A DNA stretch of 64,000 bases from Achromobacter deleyi. Lineage in GTDB: Bacteria > Pseudomonadota > Gammaproteobacteria > Burkholderiales > Burkholderiaceae_B. The stretch lies in the NCBI RefSeq assembly GCF_016127315.1, contig NZ_CP065997.1, positions 2,480,001 to 2,544,000 of the forward strand, in the 5' to 3' direction. How positions within the stretch are numbered: the first letter of the stretch is position 1; each line of letters begins with the position of its first letter. Both the position numbers and the translations under genes were made by a program. Positions 1 through 8,875 of this stretch are shown here, piece by piece. The notes beneath the pieces were generated by a model that was not told the origin of the DNA, made no database searches, and saw only the letters and a program-made list of their open reading frames with translations.

Positions 1-745
1 CGACCTGCGCGCGGAAGATTTCGGAGGAGTCCCCGGGGGCGAAGCCGAGCGCGGCGGCGCCGTGGTTGTCCCACCAGCTGTCGCGGTTGGCCGACGCGCC
101 ATAGGCGATCAGGTGGCCCACGTCCGGCGTGAACAGCGAGCGCACCACCAGGTCGGTCAGGTCGTCGTGGCTGAGCCAGGTCACCATCATGCGGCGGTCC
201 TTGGGCTCGGGAAACGACGAGCCGATGCGCAGGCAGACCGTCTCGATGCCGTAGCGGTCGTAGTAGAAACGCGACAGGTTTTCGCCGTAGGCCTTGCTCA
301 GGCCGTAATAGCCGTCGGGCCGCAACGGCACGTCGGCATCCAGGCGCGCGCCCTGTTCGTAGAAGCCGATGACGTGGTTCGAGCTGGCGAACACCACGCG
401 CCGCACGCCGTGGATGCGCGCCGCTTCGTAGACGTGATAGACGCCCTGGATGTTGGCCGGCAGGATTTCCTCGAAAGAACGCTCCACGGAAACGCCGCCC
501 AGGTGCACAATGGCGTCGGTGCCGCGCACCAGTTCGGAGACGGCGGCCGGATCGGCCAGGTTGCACGGCACGACCTCCTCGCCGGCCGCGGCGGGCGCCA
601 TGGCCGCGACGTCGGAGACCCGCAACACGTCGGCATGGGCTTTCAGCCGCGGGCGCAGGACCCGGCCCAGGTTGCCGGCCGCGCCGGTCAATAACAGGCG
701 ATGACAGCGGGGGGAGGCAGGCATGCGGTCGACGGCTAGGCTCAT
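1..745 (-). CDS. NAD-dependent epimerase/dehydratase, uronate dehydrogenase-like (3' end outside window)
   Basis: Short-chain dehydrogenase-type enzyme, probably oxidising aldohexuronates (uronate dehydrogenase, Udh-like) with NAD in the cytoplasm. Translation from ATG at 745 shows the Rossmann glycine motif TGAAGNLG, the active-site serine region ASSNHVIGFY and the YxxxK catalytic pair in YYGLSKAYGE. Downstream, MVTWLSHDDLTDLV and GASANRDSWWDN are typical of Udh. About 248 residues are visible; the family is near 265, so only the last few residues are missing beyond base 1. It diverges from an FCD-type GntR regulator, the usual arrangement for sugar-acid catabolism. A second in-frame ATG lies at 724. 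Substrate is inferred from family resemblance only. Confidence 0.85.
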   Translation of the reverse strand, partial: MSLAVDRMPASPRCHRLLLTGAAGNLGRVLRPRLKAHADVLRVSDVAAMAPAAAGEEVVPCNLADPAAVSELVRGTDAIVHLGGVSVERSFEEILPANIQGVYHVYEAARIHGVRRVVFASSNHVIGFYEQGARLDADVPLRPDGYYGLSKAYGENLSRFYYDRYGIETVCLRIGSSFPEPKDRRMMVTWLSHDDLTDLVVRSLFTPDVGHLIAYGASANRDSWWDNHGAAALGFAPGDSSEIFRAQV

Positions 746-788
746 GGCGCAACGCTCGGTGGATGGCGCGGTGGAGTGGACTTACCTG

Positions 789-802
789 GTACGTTATCGT
801 AC
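789..802. promoter_or_regulatory. Palindromic operator in the divergent udh-gntR intergenic region
   Basis: GTACG-TTAT-CGTAC is a perfect 5-bp inverted repeat, embedded in TGGT...ACAA, which resembles FadR/FCD-type GntR operators (TGGT/ACCA-like flanks). It lies between the two divergent starts and just upstream of a TATAAT box at 816-821 reading toward the regulator. Autoregulation plus control of the dehydrogenase is the likely role; this is inference. Confidence 0.5.
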
Positions 803-815
803 AACCTGTCCAAAG

Positions 816-821
816 TATAAT
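816..821 (+). promoter_or_regulatory. Candidate -10 box for the GntR regulator
   Basis: Perfect TATAAT 53 bp upstream of the regulator's ATG at 875. No good -35 lies at the right distance; the palindrome at 789-802 occupies that place, so repression by occlusion is plausible. Confidence 0.4.
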
Positions 822-874
822 AAGCACGAAATTTTGCAGTCAAGCGCCACGCAACCGCTCTCGGATAATCCCTG

Positions 875-1603
875 ATGAACGCTCCTGTCGATACCCCCGT
901 CTTGCCGCAGCGTCGTCCTCGGAACCTGGCCCAGGGCCTGGTCGAGAGCATCTCCGAACGCATCCGCGGCGGTGAGATCCGCCCCGGCGACAAGCTGCCC
1001 ACTGAATCCGAGATCATGCGGCAGTTCGGCGTCAGCCGCACCGTGGTGCGCGAAGCCTTGTCGCGGCTGCAGGCCTCGGGCCTGGTCGAAACGCACCACG
1101 GCGTCGGCACTTACGCGCTCGAGCCCAGCGGCAGCGGCGATTTTCGCGTCGACCCGGCCGATATCGCCACGGTGCGCGATGTGCTGGTGCTGCTGGAACT
1201 GCGCATCTGCCTGGAAAGCGAGGCCGCCGGCCTGGCCGCGATGCGCCGCAGCGAGGCCCAGCTGGCCGAGATGCGGCGGGCGCTGGACGCCTTCAAGGGC
1301 GCGCTGGACAGCGGCGGCGACACCATCACGCCCGACTTCCAGTTCCACCTGTTGGTGTCGCAGTCCACCGACAACCGTTATTTCGCCGACCTGATGTCGC
1401 ACCTGGGCTCGGCCATCATTCCCCGCACCCGCATCAATTCCGCCAAGTTCGCCCACGAAGACCGCGCCGCCTACCTGGCCCGCGTCAACCTGGAGCACGA
1501 GGACATCTACAGCGCCATCATGCGCCAGGATGCCGAGGGCGCGCGCGCCGCGATGCGCACCCACCTGAGCAACAGCCGCGAACGCCTGCGCCGCGCGCAA
1601 TGA
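875..1603 (+). CDS. GntR-family (FCD/FadR subfamily) transcriptional regulator
   Basis: 242-residue DNA-binding repressor or activator. Residues ~17-85 form the GntR winged helix-turn-helix (GDKLPTESEIMRQFGVSRTV, then VREALSRLQASGLVETHHGVGTY). Residues ~100-235 are an all-helical FCD ligand-binding domain, with the usual metal-coordinating positions around FQFHLLVSQSTDNRYF and RAAMRTHLSNSRERL. It diverges from the uronate dehydrogenase-like gene, with a palindrome and a TATAAT box between them, so it probably senses a sugar acid or a derivative. The inducer is unknown. The sulfatase-family gene downstream has its own palindromic region and is probably a separate unit. Confidence 0.93.
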   Translation: MNAPVDTPVLPQRRPRNLAQGLVESISERIRGGEIRPGDKLPTESEIMRQFGVSRTVVREALSRLQASGLVETHHGVGTYALEPSGSGDFRVDPADIATVRDVLVLLELRICLESEAAGLAAMRRSEAQLAEMRRALDAFKGALDSGGDTITPDFQFHLLVSQSTDNRYFADLMSHLGSAIIPRTRINSAKFAHEDRAAYLARVNLEHEDIYSAIMRQDAEGARAAMRTHLSNSRERLRRAQ

Positions 1604-1670
1604 CGCCGATCCGCGAGCGCGCCCGAGGGTAGCCGGGCGCCTTGCGTGGCGCGTTGGCATCGAAATCGGA

Positions 1671-1697
1671 TGTCATACAACATGACAAGGTTGTCAT
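1671..1697. promoter_or_regulatory. Three alternating TGTCAT/ATGACA half-sites upstream of the LTA-synthase-like gene
   Basis: TGTCAT (1671-1676), ATGACAA (1682-1688) and TTGTCAT (1691-1697) form two overlapping inverted repeats with spacers of 5 and 2 bp. All arms match perfectly. This looks like a binding site for a dimeric regulator, possibly two cooperatively bound dimers. It lies 68 bp after the GntR regulator stop and ~157 bp before the next start. Confidence 0.45.
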
Positions 1698-1853
1698 CCA
1701 CCTGATACGGGCCTCGTGCCGCGCCGCCGCCGGCGCTGCGGCGCGTCAATCCGCGTTAACCTTGGCCGTTTTCAATCACCGGACGGCAGGCATGGTTTGG
1801 CTGGGTAAGCGCGGCGCATCAACGGATTCCATTTGTCTGGGGAGGGCCGCCGC

Positions 1854-3749
1854 ATGCGCCGCCTGACGCTCCGTTTCATCGTGTCCGTGCTGGTTCTGCT
1901 GACGCTGAGCCGGCTGGGCCTGTCGCTGTGGATGTGGGACCGGGTCGAGGCGGCCGGCGGCCTGTGGCCGGTGCTGTTCGGCGGCCTGCGCATCGACGTC
2001 TGCCTGCTGTCCATGGTGATCGCGCTGCCGGCGGTGTTCTCGCCGTGGCTGGGGCACCGGCCATGGGCCGCGCGCGTCACCGCCTGGTGGTTCCGCGTCT
2101 GGTGGATGCTGTACGTGCTGCTGGAAGTCTCCACGCCGCAGTTCATCGCCGAATACGACACGCGCCCGAACCGCCTGTATTTCATCTACCTGCTCAACCC
2201 GAAGGAAGTCGGCTCGATGCTGTGGCAGGGCTACAAGGGCGTGTTGCTGGCCGCCCTGGTGGCGCTGCTGGTGGCCGCTTGGCTGGCGGTCAAGCTGTTC
2301 CCGGCGCGGGTGCGCGATCCGTTCCTGGCGTGGTGGAAGCGGCCGCTGGCGTCGCTGGCGATCCTGGCGCTGGTGGTGCTGGGCGCGCGCGGCACGCTGG
2401 AGCATCGCCCGATCAACCCGGCCAAGGTCGCGTTCAGTTCGGACGCCATGGTCAATTCGCTGGCGCTCAATTCGCTCTACAGTGTGTTCGATGCCGCCTA
2501 CCGCATGCGCGACGAACGCTCGTCGGCGGCGATGTATCCGAAGATGCCGGTGGACGAGATGAACGCCATCGTGCGCGACAAGGCGGGCCTGACGGGCGCG
2601 CCGCTGGATGCGCGCTACCCCAGCCTGCACGAGCAGAAGGCCACGGTGCGGCGCGACAAGCCGCTCAACCTGGTGATCATCCTGCAGGAAAGCCTGGGCG
2701 CGCAGTATGTCGGCAGCCTGGGCGGCAAGGACCTCACGCCCAACATCGACCGCCTCGGCAAGGAGGGCTGGATGTTCCACCGCGCCTACGCCACCGGCAC
2801 GCGCTCGGTGCGCGGCATCGAGGCGGTCACGGCGGGCTTCCTGCCCAGCGTGGCCGACGCGGTGGTGAAGCTGCCGCGCTCGCAGACCGGTTTCTTCACG
2901 CTGGCGCAGGCGCTGGGCAAGCATGGCTACCACTCGCGCTTCGTGTACGGCGGCGAATCGCACTTCGACAACATGCGCGCCTTCTTCCTGGGCAACGGCT
3001 TCAACGAGGTGGTCGATCGTCCGAAGTTCGAGAACCCGGTGTTCGAAGGCTCGTGGGGCGCGTCCGACGAAGACATGTTCACCCAGGTCGACCGCCTGCT
3101 GCGCGCCGACGGCGACAAGCCGGTGTTCACGCTGGCGTTCTCGGTCAGCAACCATTCGCCGTGGGAATATCCGGCGGGCCGCATCCAGCCGGTGGGCGAT
3201 CCCGCCAGCGTCGACAACACCGTGCGCTACGCCGACTGGGCGCTGGGCCAGTTCTTCGACAAGGCGCGCAAGGCGCCGTACTGGGACAACACCGTGTTCC
3301 TGGTGATCGCCGACCACGATTCCCGTGTGTACGGCTCGATCCCGGTGCCGGTGCGGCACTTCCAGATCCCGGCCCTGATCCTGGGCGCCGGCATCGCGCC
3401 GCGCCAGGATGAACGCATCGTGAGCCAGATCGACATGGCGCCCACGCTGCTGTCGCTGATCGGGCTCGACAACGTCAACCCGATGCTGGGCGCGGACCTG
3501 ACGCAACGCGATCCCAACCGCGCGCTGATGCAGTACGCCGACAATTTCGGCTACCTGCAAGGCGACAAGCTGCTGGTGCTGGAACCGTCCAAGGCGCCGC
3601 GCGAATTCCGCTACCGCGCCGCGCCGGTCGGGCAGGACGAGACCTACGAGCCGGTCGAGCCGGCGGATGAAGCCCTGACCAAGGAGGCGCTGGCGCACGC
3701 GCTATGGGCCAGCTGGGTCTACCGCGAAGAAAAATACCGCCTGCCTTGA
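1854..3749 (+). CDS. LTA synthase family sulfatase-fold membrane protein
   Basis: 631-residue inner-membrane protein of the alkaline phosphatase/sulfatase superfamily, the LtaS/OpgB group that transfers phosphoglycerol or similar groups to cell-surface glycans. Residues ~1-190 hold about five membrane segments. The periplasmic catalytic domain starts near 265 with LNLVIILQESLGAQYVGSLG (first metal ligand Glu). It has the nucleophile loop YATGTRSVRGIEA, a HSPWEYP segment and the distal metal motif IADHDSRVYG. ATG 1854 is preferred over an in-frame TTG at 1833 because GGGGAGG lies 8-14 bp upstream. A strong hairpin follows at 3770-3799. Gram-negative members lack lipoteichoic acid, so the true acceptor is unknown. 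Confidence 0.88.
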   Translation: MRRLTLRFIVSVLVLLTLSRLGLSLWMWDRVEAAGGLWPVLFGGLRIDVCLLSMVIALPAVFSPWLGHRPWAARVTAWWFRVWWMLYVLLEVSTPQFIAEYDTRPNRLYFIYLLNPKEVGSMLWQGYKGVLLAALVALLVAAWLAVKLFPARVRDPFLAWWKRPLASLAILALVVLGARGTLEHRPINPAKVAFSSDAMVNSLALNSLYSVFDAAYRMRDERSSAAMYPKMPVDEMNAIVRDKAGLTGAPLDARYPSLHEQKATVRRDKPLNLVIILQESLGAQYVGSLGGKDLTPNIDRLGKEGWMFHRAYATGTRSVRGIEAVTAGFLPSVADAVVKLPRSQTGFFTLAQALGKHGYHSRFVYGGESHFDNMRAFFLGNGFNEVVDRPKFENPVFEGSWGASDEDMFTQVDRLLRADGDKPVFTLAFSVSNHSPWEYPAGRIQPVGDPASVDNTVRYADWALGQFFDKARKAPYWDNTVFLVIADHDSRVYGSIPVPVRHFQIPALILGAGIAPRQDERIVSQIDMAPTLLSLIGLDNVNPMLGADLTQRDPNRALMQYADNFGYLQGDKLLVLEPSKAPREFRYRAAPVGQDETYEPVEPADEALTKEALAHALWASWVYREEKYRLP

Positions 3750-3769
3750 CTTCACCCCGTCCGGGGCTG

Positions 3770-3799
3770 GGGCCGGTTTGATCCCGCTCAAACCGGCCC
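3770..3799 (+). terminator. Hairpin between the sulfatase-fold gene and the acyltransferase
   Basis: Perfect 12-bp stem (GGGCCGGTTTGA / TCAAACCGGCCC) with a 6-base loop. There is no U-tract, so it may be an imperfect terminator or a transcript-stabilising structure. It begins 20 bp after the upstream stop. Confidence 0.5.
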
Positions 3800-3826
3800 G
3801 AAGCCAGCCCTCGCACACTCGCGCTC

Positions 3827-4843
3827 ATGACTTTTCCCGATCCGCTCGCCGGTCCGATCCGGCCCCCTGTCGCTGATGCAACCGACGCGCCCGCGTCCGC
3901 CCCGGCCCCGCGCTGGCGTGGCTGGCCGGTGCCGCGTGGCCGCCTGGCCTGGCTGACCGGCGTGTTCAGCACGCTCATGATCGGCGTCAGCACGCTGTTC
4001 TGGTGCCTGCTGCTGTTTCCCATGGCGCTCTTGAAACTGGCGCTGCCGTTCGCCGCGGCCAGGCGCCGCATCGATCCGATCCTGAACGGCATCGCCACGG
4101 CCTGGATCAGCGTCAATACCGCCTGGTTCACGCGCATCCAGCGCGCGCCCTGGGACGTGCGCGGCAACACCGGCCTGCGCTACGCCGACTGGTACCTGGT
4201 CAACTGCAACCACCAGTCCTGGGTCGATATCTTCGTGCTGCAAGGCTCGCTGAACCGCCGCATCCCGCTGCTGAAGTTCTTCCTCAAGCAACAGCTGATC
4301 TACGTGCCGGTGATCGGGCTGGCGTGGTGGGCGCTGGACTTCCCGTTCATGAAGCGCCATGGCAAGGCGGCCTTGCGCCGCAATCCGGCCCTGGGACGCC
4401 AGGACCAGGAAACCGCGCGCCGCGCCTGCCAGAAGTTCTCGCTGGTGCCGACCAGCGTGATGGTGTTCGCCGAAGGCACGCGCTTCACGCCGGCCAAGCG
4501 CGATGCGCAGGGCTCGCCGTACCGCCACCTGCTCAAGCCCAAGGCGGGCGGGCTGGCGGTGTCGCTGAACGCGATGGGCACGCGCTTTCGTTCGATGATC
4601 GATGTCACCATCGCCTATCCGGCGGGCGTGCCCAGCTTCTGGGATATGGCCTGCGGCCGCATGGGCGAGGTGCGGGTGCGCATGCATCACGTGCCGGTGC
4701 CGCCGGCCTTCTGCGAAGGCGACTACAGCCGCGACAAGGCTTTCCGCACCGAATTCCACCACTGGCTGGGCCAGCAATGGCAGGCCAAGGATGACGAGAT
4801 CGAGGCGTTGACGGCCGATGCGGCCGCCACGCCCCGATCCTGA
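3827..4843 (+). CDS. PlsC/LPLAT-family 1-acyl-glycerol-3-phosphate-type acyltransferase (YihG-like)
   Basis: 338-residue membrane-associated acyltransferase. A proline-rich N terminus is followed by a hydrophobic segment (~35-70). The catalytic HX4D motif is in NCNHQSWVDIF (~125-135), and the acceptor-binding motif is FAEGTRF (~220). Family members transfer acyl groups to lysophospholipids; E. coli YihG is the closest type by size and by the KFFLKQQLIYVPVIGLAWWA segment. It converges on fahA with 10 bp between stop codons. Substrate is unknown. Confidence 0.88.
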   Translation: MTFPDPLAGPIRPPVADATDAPASAPAPRWRGWPVPRGRLAWLTGVFSTLMIGVSTLFWCLLLFPMALLKLALPFAAARRRIDPILNGIATAWISVNTAWFTRIQRAPWDVRGNTGLRYADWYLVNCNHQSWVDIFVLQGSLNRRIPLLKFFLKQQLIYVPVIGLAWWALDFPFMKRHGKAALRRNPALGRQDQETARRACQKFSLVPTSVMVFAEGTRFTPAKRDAQGSPYRHLLKPKAGGLAVSLNAMGTRFRSMIDVTIAYPAGVPSFWDMACGRMGEVRVRMHHVPVPPAFCEGDYSRDKAFRTEFHHWLGQQWQAKDDEIEALTADAAATPRS

Positions 4844-4853
4844 CGGGCGCCGC

Positions 4854-6173
4854 TCAGACCCGCGCCGGCAGCACCGTGCCCGAGCATTCGCCGAAGCCGA
4901 TGCGCGGGTAGCCGGCCTTGACGCACTCGGCGCGCATGATGACCTGGTCGCCATCCTGCAGGAAGGTGCGCTTCTCGCCCCAGGGCAGCTCGATCGGGTT
5001 CTTGCCGCCGTGGTTCAGTTCCAGCAGCGAACCGGCTTCCGACGGCTGCGGGCCCGACAGCGTGCCGGTGCCGAGCATGTCGCCCGGCTGCAGGTTGCAG
5101 CCGTTGACCGTGTGGTGCGTGATCAGTTGCGCCACGTTCCAGTACGCATCGCGGAAGTTGCTGCCCGACAGCCGGGCCGGCGCCTGCTTGCCGGCGCGCG
5201 ACTGTTCGGTCGTCAGAAGCACTTCCATCCGCACGTCGTAGGCGCCCTTGGCGCGGTTGGCGTCGGAGGCCAGGTACGGCAGCGGCTGCGGCTCGGACGG
5301 GCCGCGGTTCCATTGCGTGCGGAACGGCTCCAGCGCTTCCAGCGTGACGATCCACGGCGAAATGGTCGAGGCGAAGTTCTTCGCCAGGAACGGGCCCAGC
5401 GGCTGGTATTCCCAGGCCTGGATGTCGCGCGCCGACCAGTCGTTCAGGATGCACAGGCCGAACACGTGGGCGTCGGCGTCCGCCAGCGCGATGCGGTCGC
5501 CCTGCGTGTTGCCGGTGCCGACGAAGATGCCCAGTTCCAGTTCATAGTCCAGCCGTGCGCAGGGGCCGAACTGCGGCGCCTCGCCCTCGTTGGCGGGACG
5601 CGTCTGGCCGACGGGGCGGGCGAACTTCTGGTCCACGCCGATGCTGGAGGCGCGGCCGTGGTAGCCGATCGGCACCCACTTGTAGTTCGGCAGCAGGGGA
5701 TTGTCGGGGCGGAACTGCTTGCCCACGGCGGTGGCGTGGTGCACCGAGATGTAGAAGTCGGTGTAGTCGCCGATGCGGGCGGGCGTGGTGTATTCGGCGT
5801 CGGCCTGGGCCACCAGCAGCGGCTCGACCGTGGCGCGCAGCGCGGCGCCTTCGCGCAGGGCGCGCGACAGCGCCAGGCGCAGCGCGCTCCAGTGGGCCTG
5901 GCCCAGGGCCATCAGCGCATTCAGGCTGTCGCCCTGGCAGGCGGCCAGCGCCTCGGCGGCGGCGCCCTCGAACGGCTTGGCGGCGGCCAGCGCGGCCAGG
6001 TCGGCGATCTGGTCGCCGATGGCCACGCCGGGGCGGAAGGATTCCTGCGAGCCCTTGCGGCGGAACGCGGCGTAGGGCAGGTTCTGCACCGGGAAGTCCG
6101 ACGTCCCCGTGTTGGCGCTGGCGATCCAGCTCTTCAGGGACGGGTCGTGGGTTTCGTTGATGGGAGAGGTCAT
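4854..6173 (-). CDS. fahA: Fumarylacetoacetase
   Basis: 439-residue enzyme hydrolysing 4-fumarylacetoacetate to fumarate and acetoacetate, the last step of the homogentisate pathway for phenylalanine, tyrosine and 3-hydroxyphenylacetate. The catalytic region is clear: DFYISVHHATAVGKQFRP, the metal-binding stretch ELELGIFVGTGN, LNDWSARDIQAWEYQPLGPF and the C-terminal GTGTLSGP. Start ATG at 6173 gives MTSPINETHDPSLKSW, the family N terminus; a longer in-frame start at 6236 would run back across the hmgA-fahA gap. It follows hmgA on the same strand after 118 bp that contain a strong hairpin, so expression may be partly uncoupled from hmgA. Confidence 0.97.
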   Translation of the reverse strand: MTSPINETHDPSLKSWIASANTGTSDFPVQNLPYAAFRRKGSQESFRPGVAIGDQIADLAALAAAKPFEGAAAEALAACQGDSLNALMALGQAHWSALRLALSRALREGAALRATVEPLLVAQADAEYTTPARIGDYTDFYISVHHATAVGKQFRPDNPLLPNYKWVPIGYHGRASSIGVDQKFARPVGQTRPANEGEAPQFGPCARLDYELELGIFVGTGNTQGDRIALADADAHVFGLCILNDWSARDIQAWEYQPLGPFLAKNFASTISPWIVTLEALEPFRTQWNRGPSEPQPLPYLASDANRAKGAYDVRMEVLLTTEQSRAGKQAPARLSGSNFRDAYWNVAQLITHHTVNGCNLQPGDMLGTGTLSGPQPSEAGSLLELNHGGKNPIELPWGEKRTFLQDGDQVIMRAECVKAGYPRIGFGECSGTVLPARV

Positions 6174-6236
6174 GGCGGGAATGTCTCGTTCAGTGTTTAT
6201 AAGGGGCCGGCGGGCGCCGGGAAAATCCAAAGCCAA

Positions 6237-6264
6237 ACGGCGATGCGCTTGCGCGCATCGCCGT
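6237..6264 (-). terminator. Perfect hairpin in the hmgA-fahA gap
   Basis: 12-bp perfect stem (ACGGCGATGCGC / GCGCATCGCCGT) with a 4-base loop. No U-run on the transcribed strand. It may attenuate readthrough from hmgA into fahA or protect mRNA ends. Confidence 0.45.
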
Positions 6265-6291
6265 GGGCGGGCGTGACGGCGGAAACGCCGG

Positions 6292-7590
6292 TCACGCCTT
6301 GCGGGGATCGAAGTGCTTCTTCAGGCCCTGCCAGCACCGGTAATAGTCGCCCTGCAATTCTACCGAGGCCATGGCCTGGGCCGTCGGTCGGATCACGCGC
6401 CGCGTCTCGAACATGAAGGCCATGGTGTCGCGGATGTAATGGGCCTGGCTGGTATCGGCGTGCGAGGCTTTCTCGAACGTGCCGGCATCCGGGCCGTGGC
6501 CGCTCATGCAGTTGTGCAGGCTGGCGCCGCCGGGGGCGAAGCCGTCCGACTTGGCGTCGTACACGCCCTGGATCAGGCCCATGAATTCGCTGGCGACGTT
6601 GCGGTGGAACCAGGGCGGACGGAAGGTGTTTTCCATCGCCAGGATGCGCGGCGGGAAGATGGCGAAATCCATGTTGGCCGTGCCCGGGGTGTCGGACGGC
6701 GCGGTCAGCACCGTGAAGATCGACGGGTCCGGATGGTCGTAGCTGATCGAGCCGATGGTGTTGAAGTGGCGCAGGTCGTACTTGTACGGCGCATGCGTGC
6801 CGTGCCAGGCCACCACGTCCAGCGGCGAATGGCCGATCGAGGCGCGCCAGAAGCCGCCGGTGAACTTGGCGATCAGCTCGAAGTCGCCTTCCAGGTCTTC
6901 GTACCAGGCCACCGGCGTCTTGAAGTCGCGGGCGTTGGCCAGGCAGTTCGAACCGATCGGACCCAGTTCGGGCAGGCGCAGCGCGGCGCCGAAGTTCTCC
7001 AGCATGTAGCCGCGCGCGGTGTCGTCCAGCAACTGCACGCTGAAGCGCACGCCACGCGGGATCACGGCGATCTCCAGCGGCTCCAGGTCGATCAGGCCGA
7101 GCTCGGTGGCCAGGCGCAGGCGGCCCTGTTGCGGCACCAGCAGCAACTCGCCGTCGGCGTTGTAGAAATAACGGCCCTGCATCGAGCGGTTGGCCGCATA
7201 CAGGTGGATGCCGACGCCGCTTTGCTCGTCGGGGCCGCCGTTGCCGCCCCAGGTCTTCACGCCCTCGACGAAGTCGGTGGGCGCGGTGGGGATGGGCAGG
7301 GGGCTCCAGCGCAGCTGGTTGGGCGTGACCGGGCCATGGCCGAACGCGCTTTCCCAGCCCGCGGCGCCGCCGAACGGCTCGAACGGCAGGTGCTGGGCGC
7401 CCGGGCGGATCCGATACAGCCACGAACGGCGGTTCTCGCTGCGCGGCGCGGTGAAGGCGGTGCCGGACAGCTGTTCGGCGTACAGGCCGTAGGGGCATTG
7501 CTGCGGCGAATTGCGGCCCAGCGGCAGCGCGCCGGGCAGGGCTTCAGTGGCACAGTCGTTGCCGAAGCCGGTCTGGTATTGCAGTTCCAT
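6292..7590 (-). CDS. hmgA: Homogentisate 1,2-dioxygenase
   Basis: 432-residue Fe(II) ring-cleaving dioxygenase converting homogentisate to maleylacetoacetate. The start [20 protein letters not shown] is diagnostic and is preceded by AGGAGG. The iron-ligand region is present: [18 protein letters not shown], with the conserved Glu, and [17 protein letters not shown], with a ligand His. Length matches the family. It diverges from a LysR gene (166 bp between starts), the common arrangement for this pathway, and the intergenic region carries a CTAT-N11-ATAG element. Confidence 0.98.
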   Translation of the reverse strand: MELQYQTGFGNDCATEALPGALPLGRNSPQQCPYGLYAEQLSGTAFTAPRSENRRSWLYRIRPGAQHLPFEPFGGAAGWESAFGHGPVTPNQLRWSPLPIPTAPTDFVEGVKTWGGNGGPDEQSGVGIHLYAANRSMQGRYFYNADGELLLVPQQGRLRLATELGLIDLEPLEIAVIPRGVRFSVQLLDDTARGYMLENFGAALRLPELGPIGSNCLANARDFKTPVAWYEDLEGDFELIAKFTGGFWRASIGHSPLDVVAWHGTHAPYKYDLRHFNTIGSISYDHPDPSIFTVLTAPSDTPGTANMDFAIFPPRILAMENTFRPPWFHRNVASEFMGLIQGVYDAKSDGFAPGGASLHNCMSGHGPDAGTFEKASHADTSQAHYIRDTMAFMFETRRVIRPTAQAMASVELQGDYYRCWQGLKKHFDPRKA

Positions 7591-7717
7591 GGAATCCTCC
7601 TGGGTGGCGCGCGATGCTTTGCCGCGCGGTCTTGGTCGTGGCGCGCCGGATGGGGATGTCCGGCGCCGATACGCCATTGTCGGAAAAATCCCCCGCCACG
7701 GCTACGGGAATGCAAAA

Positions 7718-7743
7718 ATAGCAACTATAAATTTTGTGAATAG
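7718..7743. promoter_or_regulatory. LysR-type operator between hmgA and its LysR gene
   Basis: Two interlocked dyads: ATAG-CAA-CTAT (7718-7728) and CTAT-N11-ATAG (7725-7743). The second matches the T-N11-A architecture of LysR-type binding sites. It ends 13 bp before the LysR start and lies in the A/T-rich part of the gap, where both divergent promoters must sit. Confidence 0.55.
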
Positions 7744-7756
7744 TAGGGGTGCCTGA

Positions 7757-8674
7757 ATGGCGGACTTGCGCGACGTCGACCTGAACCTGCTGATCCTGTT
7801 CCAGCACCTGCTGGAGGACCGCAATCTGTCCGCCGTGGCGCGGCGGCTGGACCTGTCGCAACCGGCGGTCAGCAACGCCCTGCGCCGGCTGCGGCTGGCC
7901 TTCGGCGACGAGCTGTTCGTGCGCACCGCGCAGGGCATGTTGCCGACGCCGCGCGCGCAGCGCCTGGCCGGCCCGGTGAGCGAGGCGCTGGCGATGCTGT
8001 CGCAGGCCTTGCAGGACCAGGACGCGTTCGACGCCACCGCCAGCACGCGGCGTTTCCGCGTGGCGATGACCGACGTCGGCGAGATCCACTTCATGCCGCG
8101 GCTGATGGAAGTCTGCGTGCAGGTCGCGCCGCAGGTGCGCATCGATTCGGTGCGGGTGCAGGGGCCCGACCTGCCGCGCGAGATGGAGGCGGGCCGGGTC
8201 GACCTGGCCATTGGCGCGTTCGACGAGATGGGGGCGGGCACCTTGCAGCGCATGCTGTTCCGGCAGGGGTACGCCACGCTGTTCCGCCAGGCGCATCCGA
8301 CCGCGCATGCCGGCATGGGGCTGAAGGCGTTTCGCGCCGAGCGCCACCTGATCGTGTCGCGCGCCGCGCCCTACGGCCAGGTGGTCCAGTCGATGGAGCG
8401 CGCCGGGGTGATGCTGGCCGAGCACTTCAGCGTGCCGCATTTCTCGGCCGTGCCATACATCGTCAGCGCCACCAACCTGCTGGCGACGGTGCCCGAGAAG
8501 CTGGCGGCCAGCGCCGCGCCGCCCTTTGGCCTGCGCTACATGACGCCGCCGGTGAAGGTGCCGGCGCTGCAGACCAATATGTACTGGCAGCGCCGCTACG
8601 ACCGCGATGGCGGCAACCAGTGGCTGCGCGCCCTGATCGTCAATGCGTTTGCGGTGGGTTCGTCGCCGGCGTGA
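7757..8674 (+). CDS. LysR-family regulator, probably of the homogentisate genes
   Basis: 305-residue regulator. Residues ~5-65 are the LysR helix-turn-helix (VDLNLLILFQHLLEDRNLSA, then SQPAVSNALRRLR). The rest is a periplasmic-binding-protein-like effector domain of the NodD/PcpR-like type. It diverges from hmgA with a T-N11-A dyad between them. The 3' end overlaps the convergent DUF2783 gene by 35 bp. The effector is probably an aromatic intermediate (homogentisate or hydroxyphenylacetate); this is inference. Confidence 0.93.
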   Translation: MADLRDVDLNLLILFQHLLEDRNLSAVARRLDLSQPAVSNALRRLRLAFGDELFVRTAQGMLPTPRAQRLAGPVSEALAMLSQALQDQDAFDATASTRRFRVAMTDVGEIHFMPRLMEVCVQVAPQVRIDSVRVQGPDLPREMEAGRVDLAIGAFDEMGAGTLQRMLFRQGYATLFRQAHPTAHAGMGLKAFRAERHLIVSRAAPYGQVVQSMERAGVMLAEHFSVPHFSAVPYIVSATNLLATVPEKLAASAAPPFGLRYMTPPVKVPALQTNMYWQRRYDRDGGNQWLRALIVNAFAVGSSPA

Positions 8675-8858
8675 CCGACGCGCGCGCCTGCGCCAGGGCT
8701 TCGCGCAGCACCCCCATGTCGCCCAGGTGGTTGGCCAGCAGCAGGATCAGCGCGGCGTTCATTTCCTGGCTCTGCTCGTTGCTCAGGTCGCGATGGGCGT
8801 CGATCAGCGCTTCGTAGAAGTCGTCCGGCGCGGCCAGGTTGGTTTCGGTGTTCAGCAT
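8640..8858 (-). CDS. DUF2783 small protein, candidate coupling component of the adjacent hydroxylase
   Basis: 72-residue soluble helical protein; the motif DDFYEALIDAHRDLS and the segment LILLLANHLGDMGVLREAL mark DUF2783. It follows the flavoprotein hydroxylase gene by 17 bp on the same strand and has a good ribosome site (GGAGG). In Pseudomonas putida, 3-hydroxyphenylacetate 6-hydroxylase is a flavoprotein (MhaA) plus a very small coupling protein (MhaB), also beside the homogentisate genes. The size and position here match that pattern. Whether this gene is orthologous to mhaB is inference. Its 3' end overlaps the LysR gene on the opposite strand. Confidence 0.8.
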   Translation of the reverse strand: MLNTETNLAAPDDFYEALIDAHRDLSNEQSQEMNAALILLLANHLGDMGVLREALAQARASVTPATNPPQTH

Positions 8859-8875
8859 GGATAGGGCCTCCGGGT

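Noticed and set aside
1776..3698. Very long open frames antisense to the sulfatase-fold gene and similar ones antisense to many genes
   Set aside because: Typical shadow frames of GC-rich coding DNA: rich in Arg, His, Gln and without recognisable domains.
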